A stretch of DNA of 64,000 bases from the NCBI RefSeq assembly GCF_008831285.2, contig NC_045141.1, forward strand, positions 25,095,315 to 25,159,314, in the 5' to 3' direction. Every line of letters begins with the position of its first letter. The first letter of the stretch is position 1. Both the position numbers and the translations under genes were made by a program. Shown here piece by piece: positions 1-14,200 of this stretch. Below the pieces are notes generated by a model, which worked only from the letters and a program-made list of their open reading frames with translations, ran no database searches and was not told the origin of the DNA. The stretch comes from Nymphaea colorata. Its lineage: Eukaryota; Streptophyta; Magnoliopsida; Nymphaeales; Nymphaeaceae.

Positions 1-760
1 ACTTGGAAGGAAAATTCTCATCAGACTTAAATTTATAAAGATTTACATCAAACTTTTTTAAAAAAACGTTCTTGATTTTGTATGACATTAGTATATATGT
101 GCAAACTTGTGATTTTTTTTTTATTGAAGTCAACTTTTTTAAAAACAATTCCTAACATGGCATGAAATTTTACCAAGCTCTTTAAGTAGCATCCAACAAT
201 GCATTTTTCTTTTGTTGCCAAATATTCCTAAAGCTTCCTAGCTTTTTATGTTTATTTTGTACCTTTCTTAAAGATTTCACCTAAAATATTGTAAGTCACA
301 AATTTTTAAAATTTTCAAATAAATGAACGTTTTTTTCTCTAATTTTCTTGACTTTTGAACAAAAAGTTCATGCATTTCAAACTTTTTGGAACTTTTTTTA
401 AATCATTGTAATTCATAAGCATTCCTGAAGTTTTGAAGTTATATATGTTTGCTAATTTGTGAGAAAATTATCATCAAACTTTTTTTCAAGATTTTTTTCA
501 ATATTTTATGAACATTTCAAACTAGCATGCACTTTTCCTTTTTTTGCCAAATGTTTGTCAATGTTTCCTAGTTCTTTTCAAAACTTATTATGTGCTATTT
601 CTACCAAAATATGTTAAAAGTATCATAAATTTTTTCAATTTTTGATTTTTTTGTCAACATTTATTTTTCTAAAATTTTGATGATTTCAACTAAGAGTTGA
701 AAATATTTAAATTTTTTTTGAGCTTTTTAAAACTTTTGCACTCATTAACAATTTTGTAAA
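1..760. repeat. AT-rich tandem repeat, ~327-bp unit, about two copies
   Basis: Strongly AT-rich DNA in which an ordered set of landmarks occurs twice. A TGCCAAAT block followed by TTTCCTAG or CTTCCTAG appears near 217 and again near 544. The blocks 'catcaaactttttt' (about 47 and 473) and 'caaacttgtg' or 'gctaatttgtg' recur in the same order. The spacing implies a unit of about 327 bp. The copies are diverged and rich in T and A runs. The family differs from the satellite that follows and is cut by the left window edge, so the array may be longer. No coding potential seen. Confidence 0.5.
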
Positions 761-1129
761 AGGCATATCGGTTAGGTCGACCTTTACTTGTATTGTAATA
801 TATCGTAAAATAATTGTTAATTAAAAAGTCAGAAAAGATCATGAAAAATAGAAAGAATTAAAAATCTAACAAAATTATGATTAGTGTGTTTTTTTTAATA
901 TAAAAAAGTTATCCCTTACACAATTAACATTTATGATTCACCATTCTTAGTAACAAAACATTAGTAAAATAAAGTTTAAAAGTTTTTTACGCCATATGAA
1001 AAACATAGAAATTGTTTACCATCAAATGAGAGTTGAATTAAGTAGCTTCATGACTATTGTCAACCAATATGATAATAATCCTCTTCTTCATCTTCATACT
1101 CATAAATTCAAATTGACATTTGAGACATA
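761..1129. other. AT-rich spacer between two repeat families
   Basis: No gene, RNA or clear repeat is recognised. This short AT-rich stretch separates the ~327-bp repeat on the left from the ~1.42-kb satellite on the right. It contains a short ctcttcttcatcttcat run near 1081. Confidence 0.4.
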
Positions 1130-4100
1130 AATTCCAAGTGAGACAAAAATTCCAAATTCAAATTCATTGTCTGAAGTGGATTAGATTGGACCACTGATCT
1201 CGATCCGAGAGCCAAAATTCAAATCCAACTTTTTACATCAGATCAGATTGGACCTTTGATCTAGACCCAAGATCCAAAATTAAAATCTAACATCTAAACT
1301 AGAGCATATTGGACCTCTTATTGAAATTCAATGTCTAAAGCGAATCAGTTTAAGCCTCTAACCCAAATCATTGATCCCAAACCAAAATCTGCTGCCTAAC
1401 ACAAAATAGATCAGACCACTGATTCAAATCGGGTATTTCAATCTGACTTCAACACTTTCTCTTGGTCACATCACACCTTTTTATCAAAATTCCCATCCGA
1501 CATCTATGGCATTGCTATGATATTATTTCTCATCAAATAAATTTGCATATATGATTGTACATGGAAAGTTGAAATCTTTATCAATTGGACAAAGATTATT
1601 TTCAAGACTAATGTCCTTTCAAGTTGTTTATTGAGATGCTTGGGAGATCACTACATCATGCCGAAAAAGTGGATCATAGATCCTGATCCTACACTGAAAT
1701 ACAAATCCAAGCACAACATGTAAATATAAGATCATATTAGACTTGTGATCTATACTCGTTGCAAAATCCAAATCCAACAACTAAAGGTGGATAGGTAAGA
1801 CCTCTGGTCCAGACCCAAGATATAAATCAGGTTAAGCGTCTTATTCAAATAATTGATTTCAAAACAAAATCCAACACTTAAGCAGGACAGATCAGACCTC
1901 TGTCCCGAACCCATGATCTGAATTTCAACACCTATACCGGATCAGATGAGACCCTTGATCCAAATTCAACGTCTTAATTGAATCAGATTAAGCCGGATCA
2001 GATTAGACTTCTGATTCAAAGAGATTTTAAATACAAGTTCAACACTTTGTCCGGGTCAGATCAAACCTCTGATCCAAATTTCCATATGACATCTTGTATC
2101 ATTTCTATGATATTCTTTGAATCTTTCTCATCAAATAAATGTTGGAGGTATGGTTGACGGTTTGAGAAGTTGATTGTAGACTATTTTAGAAAAAGAGATG
2201 TATAATATATGAACAATTTGTGATTTTCAATGATTCATTGGATTGTTTTTCCAAGAAGATTGATATGAATATTTGATTCATGGATTAGGATATTCCAACA
2301 TTAGATAATTATCTTTGATGTTCCACATTCAAAGATTTTGTATTACATATTTCATATGTAATAATTGTACATGAAAAATTAAAATCCTTATTTTTAGGAT
2401 AATGATCATTTTCATTACTTACGACCTTTCAACTTGTTGCCCACAAGATGCTGAAAAGTGGATTGTAGATCAGGATCATAGACATAAATCCAAACCCTAG
2501 TACAACATCTAAATCAGATCATATTAGGCACGTTGTCTAGACTCTAGTTGTAAACACCTAAAGCCGGACAGATCACACCTTTGTCCCGGGCCCATGATGC
2601 GAATTTCAACATCTATACCGGATCAGATGAGACCCCTGATCCAAATTCAATGTCTTAATTGAATCAGATTATGCTTCTAATCCAAAACATTTGTCCCAAA
2701 GGCAGACAGATAAGACCTCTGGTCCATACCCAAGATATAAATCATGTTCAACGTCTTATTCAAATCAGTGATTCCAAACCAAAATCCAACACTTAAGCCG
2801 AATCAGATTAGGCTTCAGATTCAAATCGAGATTTTAAATCCGAGTTCAACACCTTGTCCGGGTCAGATCAGACCTCTGATCCAAATTCCCATATGACATC
2901 CTGTATCATTTCTATGATCTTCTTTCTCATCAAATAAATGTTGGAGGTATGGTTGACAGTTCGAGAAGTTGATTGTAGACTATTTTAGAAAAAGAGATGT
3001 GTAATATATGAACAATTTGTGATCTTCAATGATTCATTGGATTGTTTTTTCAAAAAGATTGATATGAATATTTGAGTCATGGATTAGGATATTCCAACCT
3101 TAGATAATTATCTTTGATGTTCCACATTCAAAGATTTTGTATTACATATTTTACGTGTAATAATTGCACATGAAAAATTAAAATCCTTATTTTGAGGACA
3201 AAGATCATTTTCATTACTTACGACCTTTCTAGTTGTTTTTTGGGATGCTTAGTATATCACCCACAATATGCTGAAAAGTGGATTGTAGATTAGGATCATA
3301 GACATAAATCCAAACCCTAGTATGACATCTAAATAAGATCATATTAGACATGTTGTCTAGACTTTAGTTGCAAACACCTAAAGCGGGACAGATCAGACCT
3401 CTGTTCCGGACCCATGATCTGAATTTCAATGTCTATACCGGATCATATGAGACCCCTGATCCAAATTCAACGTCTTAATTGAATCAGATTAAGCCTCTAA
3501 TCCAAAGCATTTGTCCCAAATCAAAATCCAGCACCTAAAACGAATCAGATTAGACCTCTGATTCAAATAGAGAATTTAAATATGAGTTCAATAGCTTATT
3601 CAGGTCAGATCAGATTTCTGATCCAAACTCCCAGTATGTCATTGTGTATCATTAGTATGATATTCTTTCTCATCAAATAAATGTTGGATGTATGATTGGT
3701 AGTTCGGGAAGTTGATTGTGGTCGATTTTAGAAAAAGAGATGTATACTATATGAACAATTATTCTTTGGATAATGTTGTCAAGATGATAGATATAGATAT
3801 TTGAACCAAAGATTGGGATATTCCAACCTTGAACAATTATTTTTGATGTCCCTTATTCCAAGATTTTTTATTGAATATTTTTTATGCTATAATTGTACAT
3901 AGAAAATTGAAATCTTTACCAATTGGACAAAGATCATTTGCATTACTCATGTCCTTTCAACTTGTTGATTGAGATGCTTAGGAGATCACCCGCATGATGC
4001 CGAAAATGGGATCATAGATCCCGATCCTACACTTAGACGCAAATCGAAGCACAACATTTAAAAATAAGATCATATAAGACTTGTGATCTACACTCGTTGC

Positions 4101-5221
4101 AAAATCCAAATCCAACACCTAAAGGCAGACAAAGGATTAGACCTCTGGTCCAGACCCAAGATATAAATAAGCTTTAACGTCTTATTCAAATCAGTGATTC
4201 CAAACCAAAATTCAACACTTAAGCCGGATCGGATTAGACTTCTGATTCAAAGAGATTTTAAATGCAAGTTCAACACCTTGTTCGGGTCAGATCAGACCTC
4301 TGATCCAAATTTCCTTATGACATCTTGTATCATTTCTATGATATTCTTTCTCATCAAATAAATGTTGGAGGTATGGTTGACGGTTTGAGAAGTTGATTCT
4401 AGACTATTTTAGAAAAAGAGATGTATAATATATGAACAATTTGTGATTCTCAATGATTCATTGGATTGTTTTTCCAAGAAGATTGATTAGAATATTTGAT
4501 TCATGGATTAGGATATTCCAACGTTAGATAATTATCTATGATTGGTAGTTCGGGAAGTTGATTGTGGTCGATTTTAGAAAAAGAGATGTATACTAGATGA
4601 ACAATTTATGATATTCAATTATTCTTTGGATAATGTTGTCAAGAGGATTGATATAAATATTTGGAGAAAAGATTTGTATATTCCTACCTTGAACAATTAT
4701 CTTTGATGTCCCCTATACCAAGATTTTTTTATTGAATATTTCTTATGCAATAATTGTTCATAGAAAATTGAAATCTTTATCCATTGTACAAAGATCATTT
4801 GCATTACTCATGTCCTTTCAACTTGTTGATTGAGATGCTTAGGCGATCACCCACATGATGCCGAAAAGTGGATCATAGATCCCGATCCTACACTTAAATG
4901 CAAATCGAAGCACAACATTCAAATATAAGATCATATTAGACTTGTGATCTACACTCGTTGCAAAATCCAAATCCAACACCTAAAGGCGGACAGATAAGAC
5001 CTCTGGTCCAGACCCAAGATATAAATCATGTTCAACGTCTTATTCAAATCAGTGATTCCAAACCAAAATCCAACACTTAAGCCGAATCAGATTAGGCTTA
5101 TGATTCAAATCGATATTTTAAATCCGAGTTCAACACGTTCTCCGGGTCAGATCAGACCTCTGATCCAAATTCCCTTATGACATCTTGTATCATTTCTATG
5201 ATCTTCTTTCTCATCAAATAA
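1130..5221. repeat. Diverged and rearranged left flank of the satellite
   Basis: The leftmost 4 kb belongs to the same family but spacing is irregular. A starts at 2139 and 2938 are 799 bp apart, with no intervening B monomer. A B start lies at 3681. The A copy beginning at 4362 is cut after about 175 bp and joined to the start of a B monomer near 4533-4540. The first kilobase (1130-2138) consists mostly of ~60-bp subrepeats and a truncated B. Higher divergence at an array edge is the usual result of less frequent exchange there. Confidence 0.8.
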
Positions 5222-8200
5222 ATGTTGGAGGTGTGGTTGACAGTTTGAAAAGTTGATTGTAGACTATTTTAGAAAAAGAGATGTGTAATATATGAACAAT
5301 TTGTGATCTTCAATGATTCATTGGATTGTTTTTCCAAGAAGATTGTTATGAATATTTGATTCATGGATTAGGATATTCCAACGTTAGATAATTATCTTTG
5401 ATGTTCCACATTCAAAGATTTTGTATTACATATTTCATATGTAATAATTGTACATGAAAAATTAAAATCCTTATTTTTTGGACAATGATCATTTTCATTC
5501 AACTTGTTTTTTTGGATGCTTAGTATATTGCCCACAAGATGCTGAAAAGTGAATTGTCGATTAGGATCATAGACATAAATCCAAACACTAGTACAACATC
5601 TAAATAAGATCGTATTAGACATGTTGTCTAGACTCTAGTTGCAAACACCTAAAGCCGGACAGATCAGACCTCTGTTCTGGACCCATGATCTCAATTTCAA
5701 CATCTATACCGGATCAGATGAGACCATTGATCCAAATTCAACGTCTTAATTGAATCATATTAAGCCTCTAATCCAAAGCATTTGTCACAAATCAAAATTC
5801 AACACCTAAGACGGATCAGATTAGACCTCTGATTCAATTCGATAATTTAAATATGAGTTCAACTGCTTATCCGGGTCAGATCAGACCTCTGATCCAAAGT
5901 CCCAATATGTCAGTATCGTTAGTATGATATTCTTTCTCATCAAATAAATGTTGGATCTATGATTGGTTGTTCGGGAAGTTGATTGTGGTCGATTTTAGAA
6001 AAAGAGATGTATCCTAGATGAACAATTTATGATATTCAATTTTTCTTTGGATAATGTTGTCAAGAGGATAGATATAAATATTTGGAGAAAAGATTGAGAT
6101 ATTCCGACCTTGAACAATTATCTTTGATGTCCCCTATTCCAAGATTTTTTTATTGAATATTTCTTATGCAATAATTGTTCATAGAAAATTGAAATCTTTA
6201 TCCATTGGACAAAGATCATTTGCATTACTCATGTCCTTTCAACTTGTTGATTGAGATGCTTAGGCGATCACCCACATGATGCCGAAAAGTGGATCATAGA
6301 TCCCGATCCTACAGTTAAATGCAAATCGAAGCACAACATTCAAATATAAGATCATATTAGACTTGTGGTCTACACTCGTTGCAAAATTCAAATCCAACAC
6401 CTAAAGGCGGACAGATAAGACCTCTGGTCCATACCCAAGATATAAATCATGTTCAACGTCTTTTTCAAGTCAGTGATTCTAAACCAAAATCCAACATTGA
6501 AGCCGAATCAGATTAGGCTTCTGATTCAAATCGAGATTTTAAATCCGAGTTCAACACGTTCTCCGGGTCAGATCAGACCTCTGATCTAAATTCGCATATG
6601 ACATCTTGTATCATTTCTATGATCTTCTTTCTCATCAAATAAATGTTGGAGGTATGGTTGACAGTTCGAGAAGTTGATTGTAGACTATTTTAGAAAAAGA
6701 GATGTGTAATATATGAACAATTTGTGATCTTCAATGATTCATTGGATTGTTTTTCCAAGAAGATTGTTATGAATATTTGATTCATGGATTAGGATATTCC
6801 AACGTTAGATAATTATCTTTGATGTTCCACATTCAAAGATTTTGTATTACATATTTCATATGTAATAATTGTACATGAAAAATTAAAATCCCTATTTTTT
6901 GGACAATGATCATTTTCATTCAACTTGTTTTTTTGGATGCTTAGTATATTGCTCACAAGATGCTGAAAAGTGAATTGTCGATTAGGATCATAGACATAAA
7001 TCCGAACCCTATTACAACATCTAAATAAGATCATATTAGACATGTTGTCTAGACTCTAGTTGCAAACACCTAAAGCCGGACAGATCAGACCTCTGTTCTG
7101 GACCCATGATCTCAATTTCAACATCTATACCGGATCAGATGAGACCCTTGATCCAAATTCAACGTCTTAATTGAATCATATTAAGCCTCTAATCCAGAGC
7201 ATTTGTCACAAATCAAAATCCAACACCTAAGACGGATCAGATTAGACCTTTGATTCAATTCGATAATTTAAATATGAGCTCAACTGCTTATTCGGGTCAG
7301 ATCAGACCTCTGATCCGAAGTCCCAATATGTCATTGTGTATCGTTAGTATGGTATTCTTTCTCATCAAATAAATGTTTGATCTATGATTGGTTGTTCGGG
7401 AAGTTGATTGTGGTCGATTTTAGAAAAAGAGATGTATACTAGATGAACAATTTATGATATTCAATTATTCTTTGGATAATGTTGTCAAGAGGATAGATAT
7501 AAGTATTTGGAGAAAAGATCTGAACAATTATCTTTGATGTCCCTTATACCAAGATTTTTTTATTGAATATTTCTTATGCAATGATTGTTCATAGAAAATT
7601 GAAATCTTTATCCATTGGACAAAGATCATTTGCATTACTCATGTCCTTTCAACTTGTTGATTGAGATGCTTAGGCGATCACCCACATGATGCCGAAAAGT
7701 GGATCATAGATCCCGATCCTACAGTTAATTGCAAATCGAAGCACAACATTCAAATATAAGATCATATTAGACTTGTGATCTACACTCGTTGCAAAATCCA
7801 AATCCAACACCTAAAGGCGGACAGATAAGACCTCTGGTTCAGACCCAAGATATAAATCATGTTCAACGTCTTATTCAAATCAGTGATTCCAAAGCAAAAT
7901 CCAACACTTAAGCCGAATCAGATTGGGCTTCTGATTCAAATCGAGATTTTAAATCCGAGTTCAACACCTTGTCCGGGTCACAGATCAGATCTCTGATCTA
8001 AATTCCCATACGACATCTTGTATCATTTCTATGATCTTCTTTCTCATCAAATAAATGTTAGAGGTATGGTTGACCGTTCGAGAAGTTGATTGTAGACTAT
8101 TTTAGAAAAAGAGATGTGTAATATATGAACAATTTGTGATCTTCAATGATTCATTGGATTGTTTTTCCAAGAAGATTGTTATGAATATTTGATTCATGGA

Positions 8201-11200
8201 TTAGGATATTCCAACGTTAGATAATTATCTTTGATGTTCCACATTCAAAGATTTTGTATTACATATTTCATATGTAATAATTGTACATGAAAAATTAAAA
8301 TCCTTATTTTTTGGACAATGATCATTTTCATTCAACTTGTTTTTTTGGATGCTTAGTATATTGCCCACAAGATGCTGAAAAGTGAATTGTCGATTAGGAT
8401 CATAGACATAAATCCAAACACTAGTACAACATCTAAATAAGATCATATTAGACATGTTGTCTAGACTCTAGTTGCAAACACCTAAAGCCGGACAGATCAG
8501 ACCTGTTCTGGACCCATGATCTCAATTTCAACATCTATACCGGATCAGATGAGACCCTTGATCCAAATTCAACGTCTTAATTGAATCATATTAAGCCTCT
8601 AATCCAGAGCATTTGTCACAAATCAAAATCCAACACCTAAGACGGATCAGATTAGACCTCTGATTCAATTCGATAATTTAAATATGAGCTCAACTGCTTA
8701 TCCGTGTCAGATCAGACCTCTGATCCAAAGTCCCAATATGTCTTTGTGTATCGTTAGTATGATACTCCTTCTCATCAAATAAATGTTGGATCTATGATTG
8801 GTTGTTCGGGAAGTTGATTGTGGTCGATTTTAGAAAAAGAGATGTATACTAGATGAACAATTTATGATATTCTATTATTCTTTGGATAAGGTTGTCAAGA
8901 GGATAGATATAAGTATTTGGAGAAAAGATTGGGATATTCCTACCTTGAACAATTATCTTTGATGTCCCCTATACCAAGATTTTTTTTATTGAATATTTCT
9001 TATGCAATAATTGTTCATAGAAAATTGAAATCTTTATCCATTGGACAAAGATCATTTGCATTACTCATGTCCTTTCAACTTGTTGATTGAGATGCTTAGG
9101 CGATCACCCACATGATGCCGAAAAGTGGATCATAGATCCCGATCCTACACTTAAATGCAAATCGAAGCACAACATTCAAATATAAGATCATATTAGACTT
9201 GTGATCTACACTCGTTGCAAAATCCAAATTCAACACCTAAAGGCGGACAGATAAGACCTCTGGTCCAGACCCAAGATATAAATCATGTTCAACGTCTTAT
9301 TCAAATCAGTGATTCCAAACCAAAATCCAAGACTTAAGCCTAATCAGATTAGGCTTATGATTCAAATCGATATTTTAAATCCGAGTTCAACACGTTCTCC
9401 GGGTCAGATCAGACCTATGATCCAAATTCCCTTATGACATCTTGTATCATTTCTATGATCTTCTTTCTCATCAAATAAATGTTGGAGGTGTGGTTGACAG
9501 TTTGAAAAGTTGATTGTAGACTACTTTAGAAGAAGAGATGTGTAATATATGAACAATTTGTGATCTTCAATGATTCATTGGATTGTTTTTCCAAGAAGAT
9601 TGTTATGAATATTTGATTCATGGATTAGGATATTCCAACGTTAGATAATTATCTTTGATGTTCCACATTCAAAGATTTTGTATTACATATTTCATATGTA
9701 ATAATTCTACATGAAAAATTAAAATCCTTATTTTTTGGACAATGATCATTTTCGTTCAACTTGTTTTTTTGGATGCTTAGTATATTGCCCACAAGATGCT
9801 GAAAAGTGAATTGTCGATTAGGATCATAGACATAAATCCAAACACTAGTACAACATCTAAATAAGATCATATTAGACATGTTGTCTAGACTCTAGTTGCA
9901 AACACCTAAAGCCGGACAGATCATACCTCTGTTCTGGACCCATGATCTCAATTTCAACATCTATACCAGATCAGATGAGACCCTTGATCCAAATTCAACG
10001 TTTTAATTGAATCATATTAACCCTCTAATCCAAAGCATTTGTCACAAATCAAAATCCAACACCTAAGACGGATCAAATTAGACCTCTGATTCAATTCGAT
10101 AATTTAAATATGAGTTCAACTGCTTATCCGGGTCAGATCAGACCTCTGATCCAAAGTCCCAATATGTCATTGCGTATCGTTAGTATGATATTCTTTCTCA
10201 TCAAATAAATGTTGGATCTATGATTGGTTGTTCGGGAAGTTGATTGTGGTCGATTTTAGAAAAAGAGATGTATACTAGATGAACAATTTATGATATTCAA
10301 TTATTCTTTGGATAATGTTGTCAAGAGGATTGATATAAATATTTGGAGAAAAGATTGGGATATTCCTACCTTGAACAATTATCTTTGATGTCCCCTATAC
10401 CAAGATTTTTTTATTGAATATTTCTTATGCAATAATTGTTCATAGAAAATTGAAATCTTTATCCATTGGACAAAGATCATTTGCATTACTCATGTCCTTT
10501 CAACTTGTTGATTGAGATGCTTAGGCGATCACACACATGATGCCGAAAAGTGGATCATAGATCCCGATCCTACACTTAAATGCAAATCGAAGCACAACAT
10601 TCAAATATAAGATCATATTAGACTTGTGATCTACACTCGTTGCAAAATCCAAATCCAACACCTAAAGGCGGACAGACAAGACCTCTGGTCCATACCCAAG
10701 ATATAAATGATGTTCAACGTCTTATTCAAATCAGTGATTCCAAACCAAAATCCAACACTTCAACCGAATCAGATTAGGCTTCTGATTCAAATCGATATTT
10801 TAAATCCGAGTTCAACACGTTCTCCGGGTCAGATCAGACCTCTGATCTAAATTCGCATATGACATCTTGTATCATTTCTATGATCTTCTTTCTCATCAAA
10901 TAAATGTTGGAGGTATGGTTGACAGTTCGAGAAGTTGATTGTAGACTATTTTAGAAAAAGAGATGTGTAATATATGAACAATTTGTGATCTTCAATGATT
11001 CATTGGATTGTTTTTCCAAGAAGATTGTTATGAATATTTGATTCATGGATTAGGATATTCCAATGTTAGATAATTATCTTTGATGTTCCACATTCAAAGA
11101 TTTTGTATTACATATTTCATATGTAATAATTGTACATGAAAAATTAAAATCTTTATTTTTTGGACAATGATCATTTTCATTCAACTTGTTTTTTTGGATG

Positions 11201-14200
11201 CTTAGTATATTGCCCACAAGATGCTGAAAAGTGAATTGTCGATTAGGTTCATAGACATAAATCCAAACTCTAGTACAACATATAAATAAGATCATATTAG
11301 ACATGTTGTCTAGACTCTAGTTGCAAACACCTGAAGCCGAACAAATCAGACCTCTGTTCTGGACCCATGATCTCAATATCAACATCTATACCGAATCAGA
11401 TGAGACCCTTGATCCAAATTCAACGTCTTAATTGAATCATATTAAGCCTCTAATCCAAAGCATTTGTCACAAATCAAAATCCAACACCTAAGACGGATCA
11501 GATTAGACCTCTGATTCAATTCGATAATTTAAATATGAGTTCAACTGCTTATCCGGGTCAGATCAGACCTCTGATCCAAAGTCCCAATATGTCATTGTGT
11601 ATCGTTAGTATGATATTCTTTCTCATCAAATAAATGTTGGATCTATGATTGGTTGTTCGGGAAGTTGATTGTGGTCGATTTTAGAAAAAGAGATGTATCC
11701 TAGATGAACAATTTATGATATTCAATTTTTCTTTGGATAATGTTGTCAAGAGGATAGATATAAATATTTGGAGAAAAGATTGAGATATTCCGACCTTGAA
11801 CAATTATCTTTGATGTCCCCTATTCCAAGATTTTTTTATTGAATATTTCTTATGCAATAATTGTTCATAGAAAATTGAAATCTTTATCCATTGGACAAAG
11901 ATCATTTGCATTACTCATGTCCTTTCAACTTGTTGATTGAGATGCTTAGGCGATCACCCACATGATGCCGAAAAGTGGATCATAGATCCCGATCCTACAG
12001 TTAAATGCAAATCGAAGCACAACATTCAAATATAAGATCATATTAGACTTGTGGTCTACACTCGTTGCAAAATTCAAATCCAACACCTAAAGGTGGACAG
12101 ATAAGACCTCTGGTCCATACCCAAGATATAAATCATGTTCAACGTCTTTTTCAAGTCAGTGATTCTAAACCAAAATCCAACATTGAAGCCGAATCAGATT
12201 AGGCTTCTGATTCAAATCGAGATTTTAAATCCGAGTTCAACACGTTCTCCGGGTCAGATCAGACCTCTGATCTAAATTCGCATATGACATCTTGTATCAT
12301 TTCTATGATCTTCTTTCTCATCAAATAAATGTTGGAGGTATGGTTGACAGTTCGAGAAGTTGATTGTAGACTATTTTAGAAAAAGAGATGTGTAATATAT
12401 GAACAATTTGTGATCTTCAATGATTCATTGGATTGTTTTTCCAAGAAGATTGTTATGAATATTTGATTCATGGATTAGGATATTCCAACGTTAGATAATT
12501 ATCTTTGATGTTCCACATTCAAAGATTTTGTATTACATATTTCATATGTAATAATTGTACATGAAAAATTAAAATCCTTATTTTTTGGACAATGATCATT
12601 TTCATTCAACTTGTTTTTTTGGATGCTTAGTATATTGCCCACAAGATGCTGAAAAGTGAATTGTCGATTAGGATCATAGACATAAATCCAAACACTAGTA
12701 CAACATCTAAATAAGATCATATTAGACATGTTGTCTAGACTCTAGTTGCAAACACCTAAAGCCGGACAGATCAGACCTCTGTTCTGGACCCATGATCTCA
12801 ATTTCAACATCTATACCAGATCAGATGAGACCCTTGATCCAAATTCAACGTCTTAATTGAATCATATTAAGCCTCTAATCCAAAGCATTTGTCACAAATC
12901 AAAATCCAACACCTAAGACAGATCAGATTAGACCTCTGATTCAATTCGATAATTTAAATATGAGTTCAACTGCTTATCTGGGTCAGATCAGACCTCTGAT
13001 CCAAAGTCCCAATATGTCATTGTGTATCGTTAGTATGATATTCTTTCTCATCAAATAAATGTTTGATTTATGATTGGTTGTTCGGGAAGTTGATTGTGGT
13101 CGATTTTAGAAAAAGAGATGTATACTAGATGAACAATTTATGATATTCAATTATTCTTTGGATAATGTTGTCAAGAGGATAGATATAAGTATTTGGAGAA
13201 AAGATTGGGATATTCCTACCTTGAACAATTATCTTTGATGTCCCCTATACCTATACCAAGATTTTTTTATTGAATATTTCTTATGCAATAATTGTTCATA
13301 GAAAATTGAAATCTTTATCCATTGGACAAAGATCATTTGCATTACTCATGTCCTTTCAACTTGTTGATTGAGATGCTTAGGCGATCACACACATGATGCC
13401 GAAAAGTGGATCATAGATCCCGATCCTACACTTAAATGCAAATCGAAGCACAACATTCAAATATAAGATCATATTAGACTTGTGATCTACACTCGTTGCA
13501 AAATCCAAATCCAACACCTAAAGGCGGACAGACAAGACCTCTGGTCCATACCCAAGATATAAATGATGTTCAACGTCTTATTCAAATCAGTGATTCCAAA
13601 CCAAAATCCAACACTTAAACCGAATCAGATTAGGCTTCTGATTCAAATCGATATTTTAAATCCGAGTTCAACACGTTCTCCGGGTCAGATCAGACCTCTG
13701 ATCCAAATTCCCTTATGACATCTTGTATAATTTCTACGATCTTCTTTCTCATCAAATAAATGTTGGAGGTGTGGTTGACAGTTCGAAAAGTTGATTGTAG
13801 ACTATTTTAGAAAAAGAGATGTGTAATATATGAACAATTTGTGATCTTCAATGATTCATTGGATTGTTTTTCCAAGAAGATTGTTATGAATATTTGATTC
13901 ATGGATTAGGATATTCCAACGTTCGATAATTATCTTTGATGTTCCACATTCAAAGATTTTATATTACATATTTCATATGTAATAATTGTACATGAAAAAT
14001 TAAAATCTTTATTTTTTGGACAATGATCATTTTCATTCAACTTGTTTTTTTGGATGCTTAGTATATTGCCCACAAGATGCTGAAAAGTGAATTGTCGATT
14101 AGGATCATAGACATAAATCCAAACACTAGTACAACATCTAAATAAGATCATATTAGACATGTTGTCTAGACTCTAGTTGCAAACACCTAAAGCCGGACAG

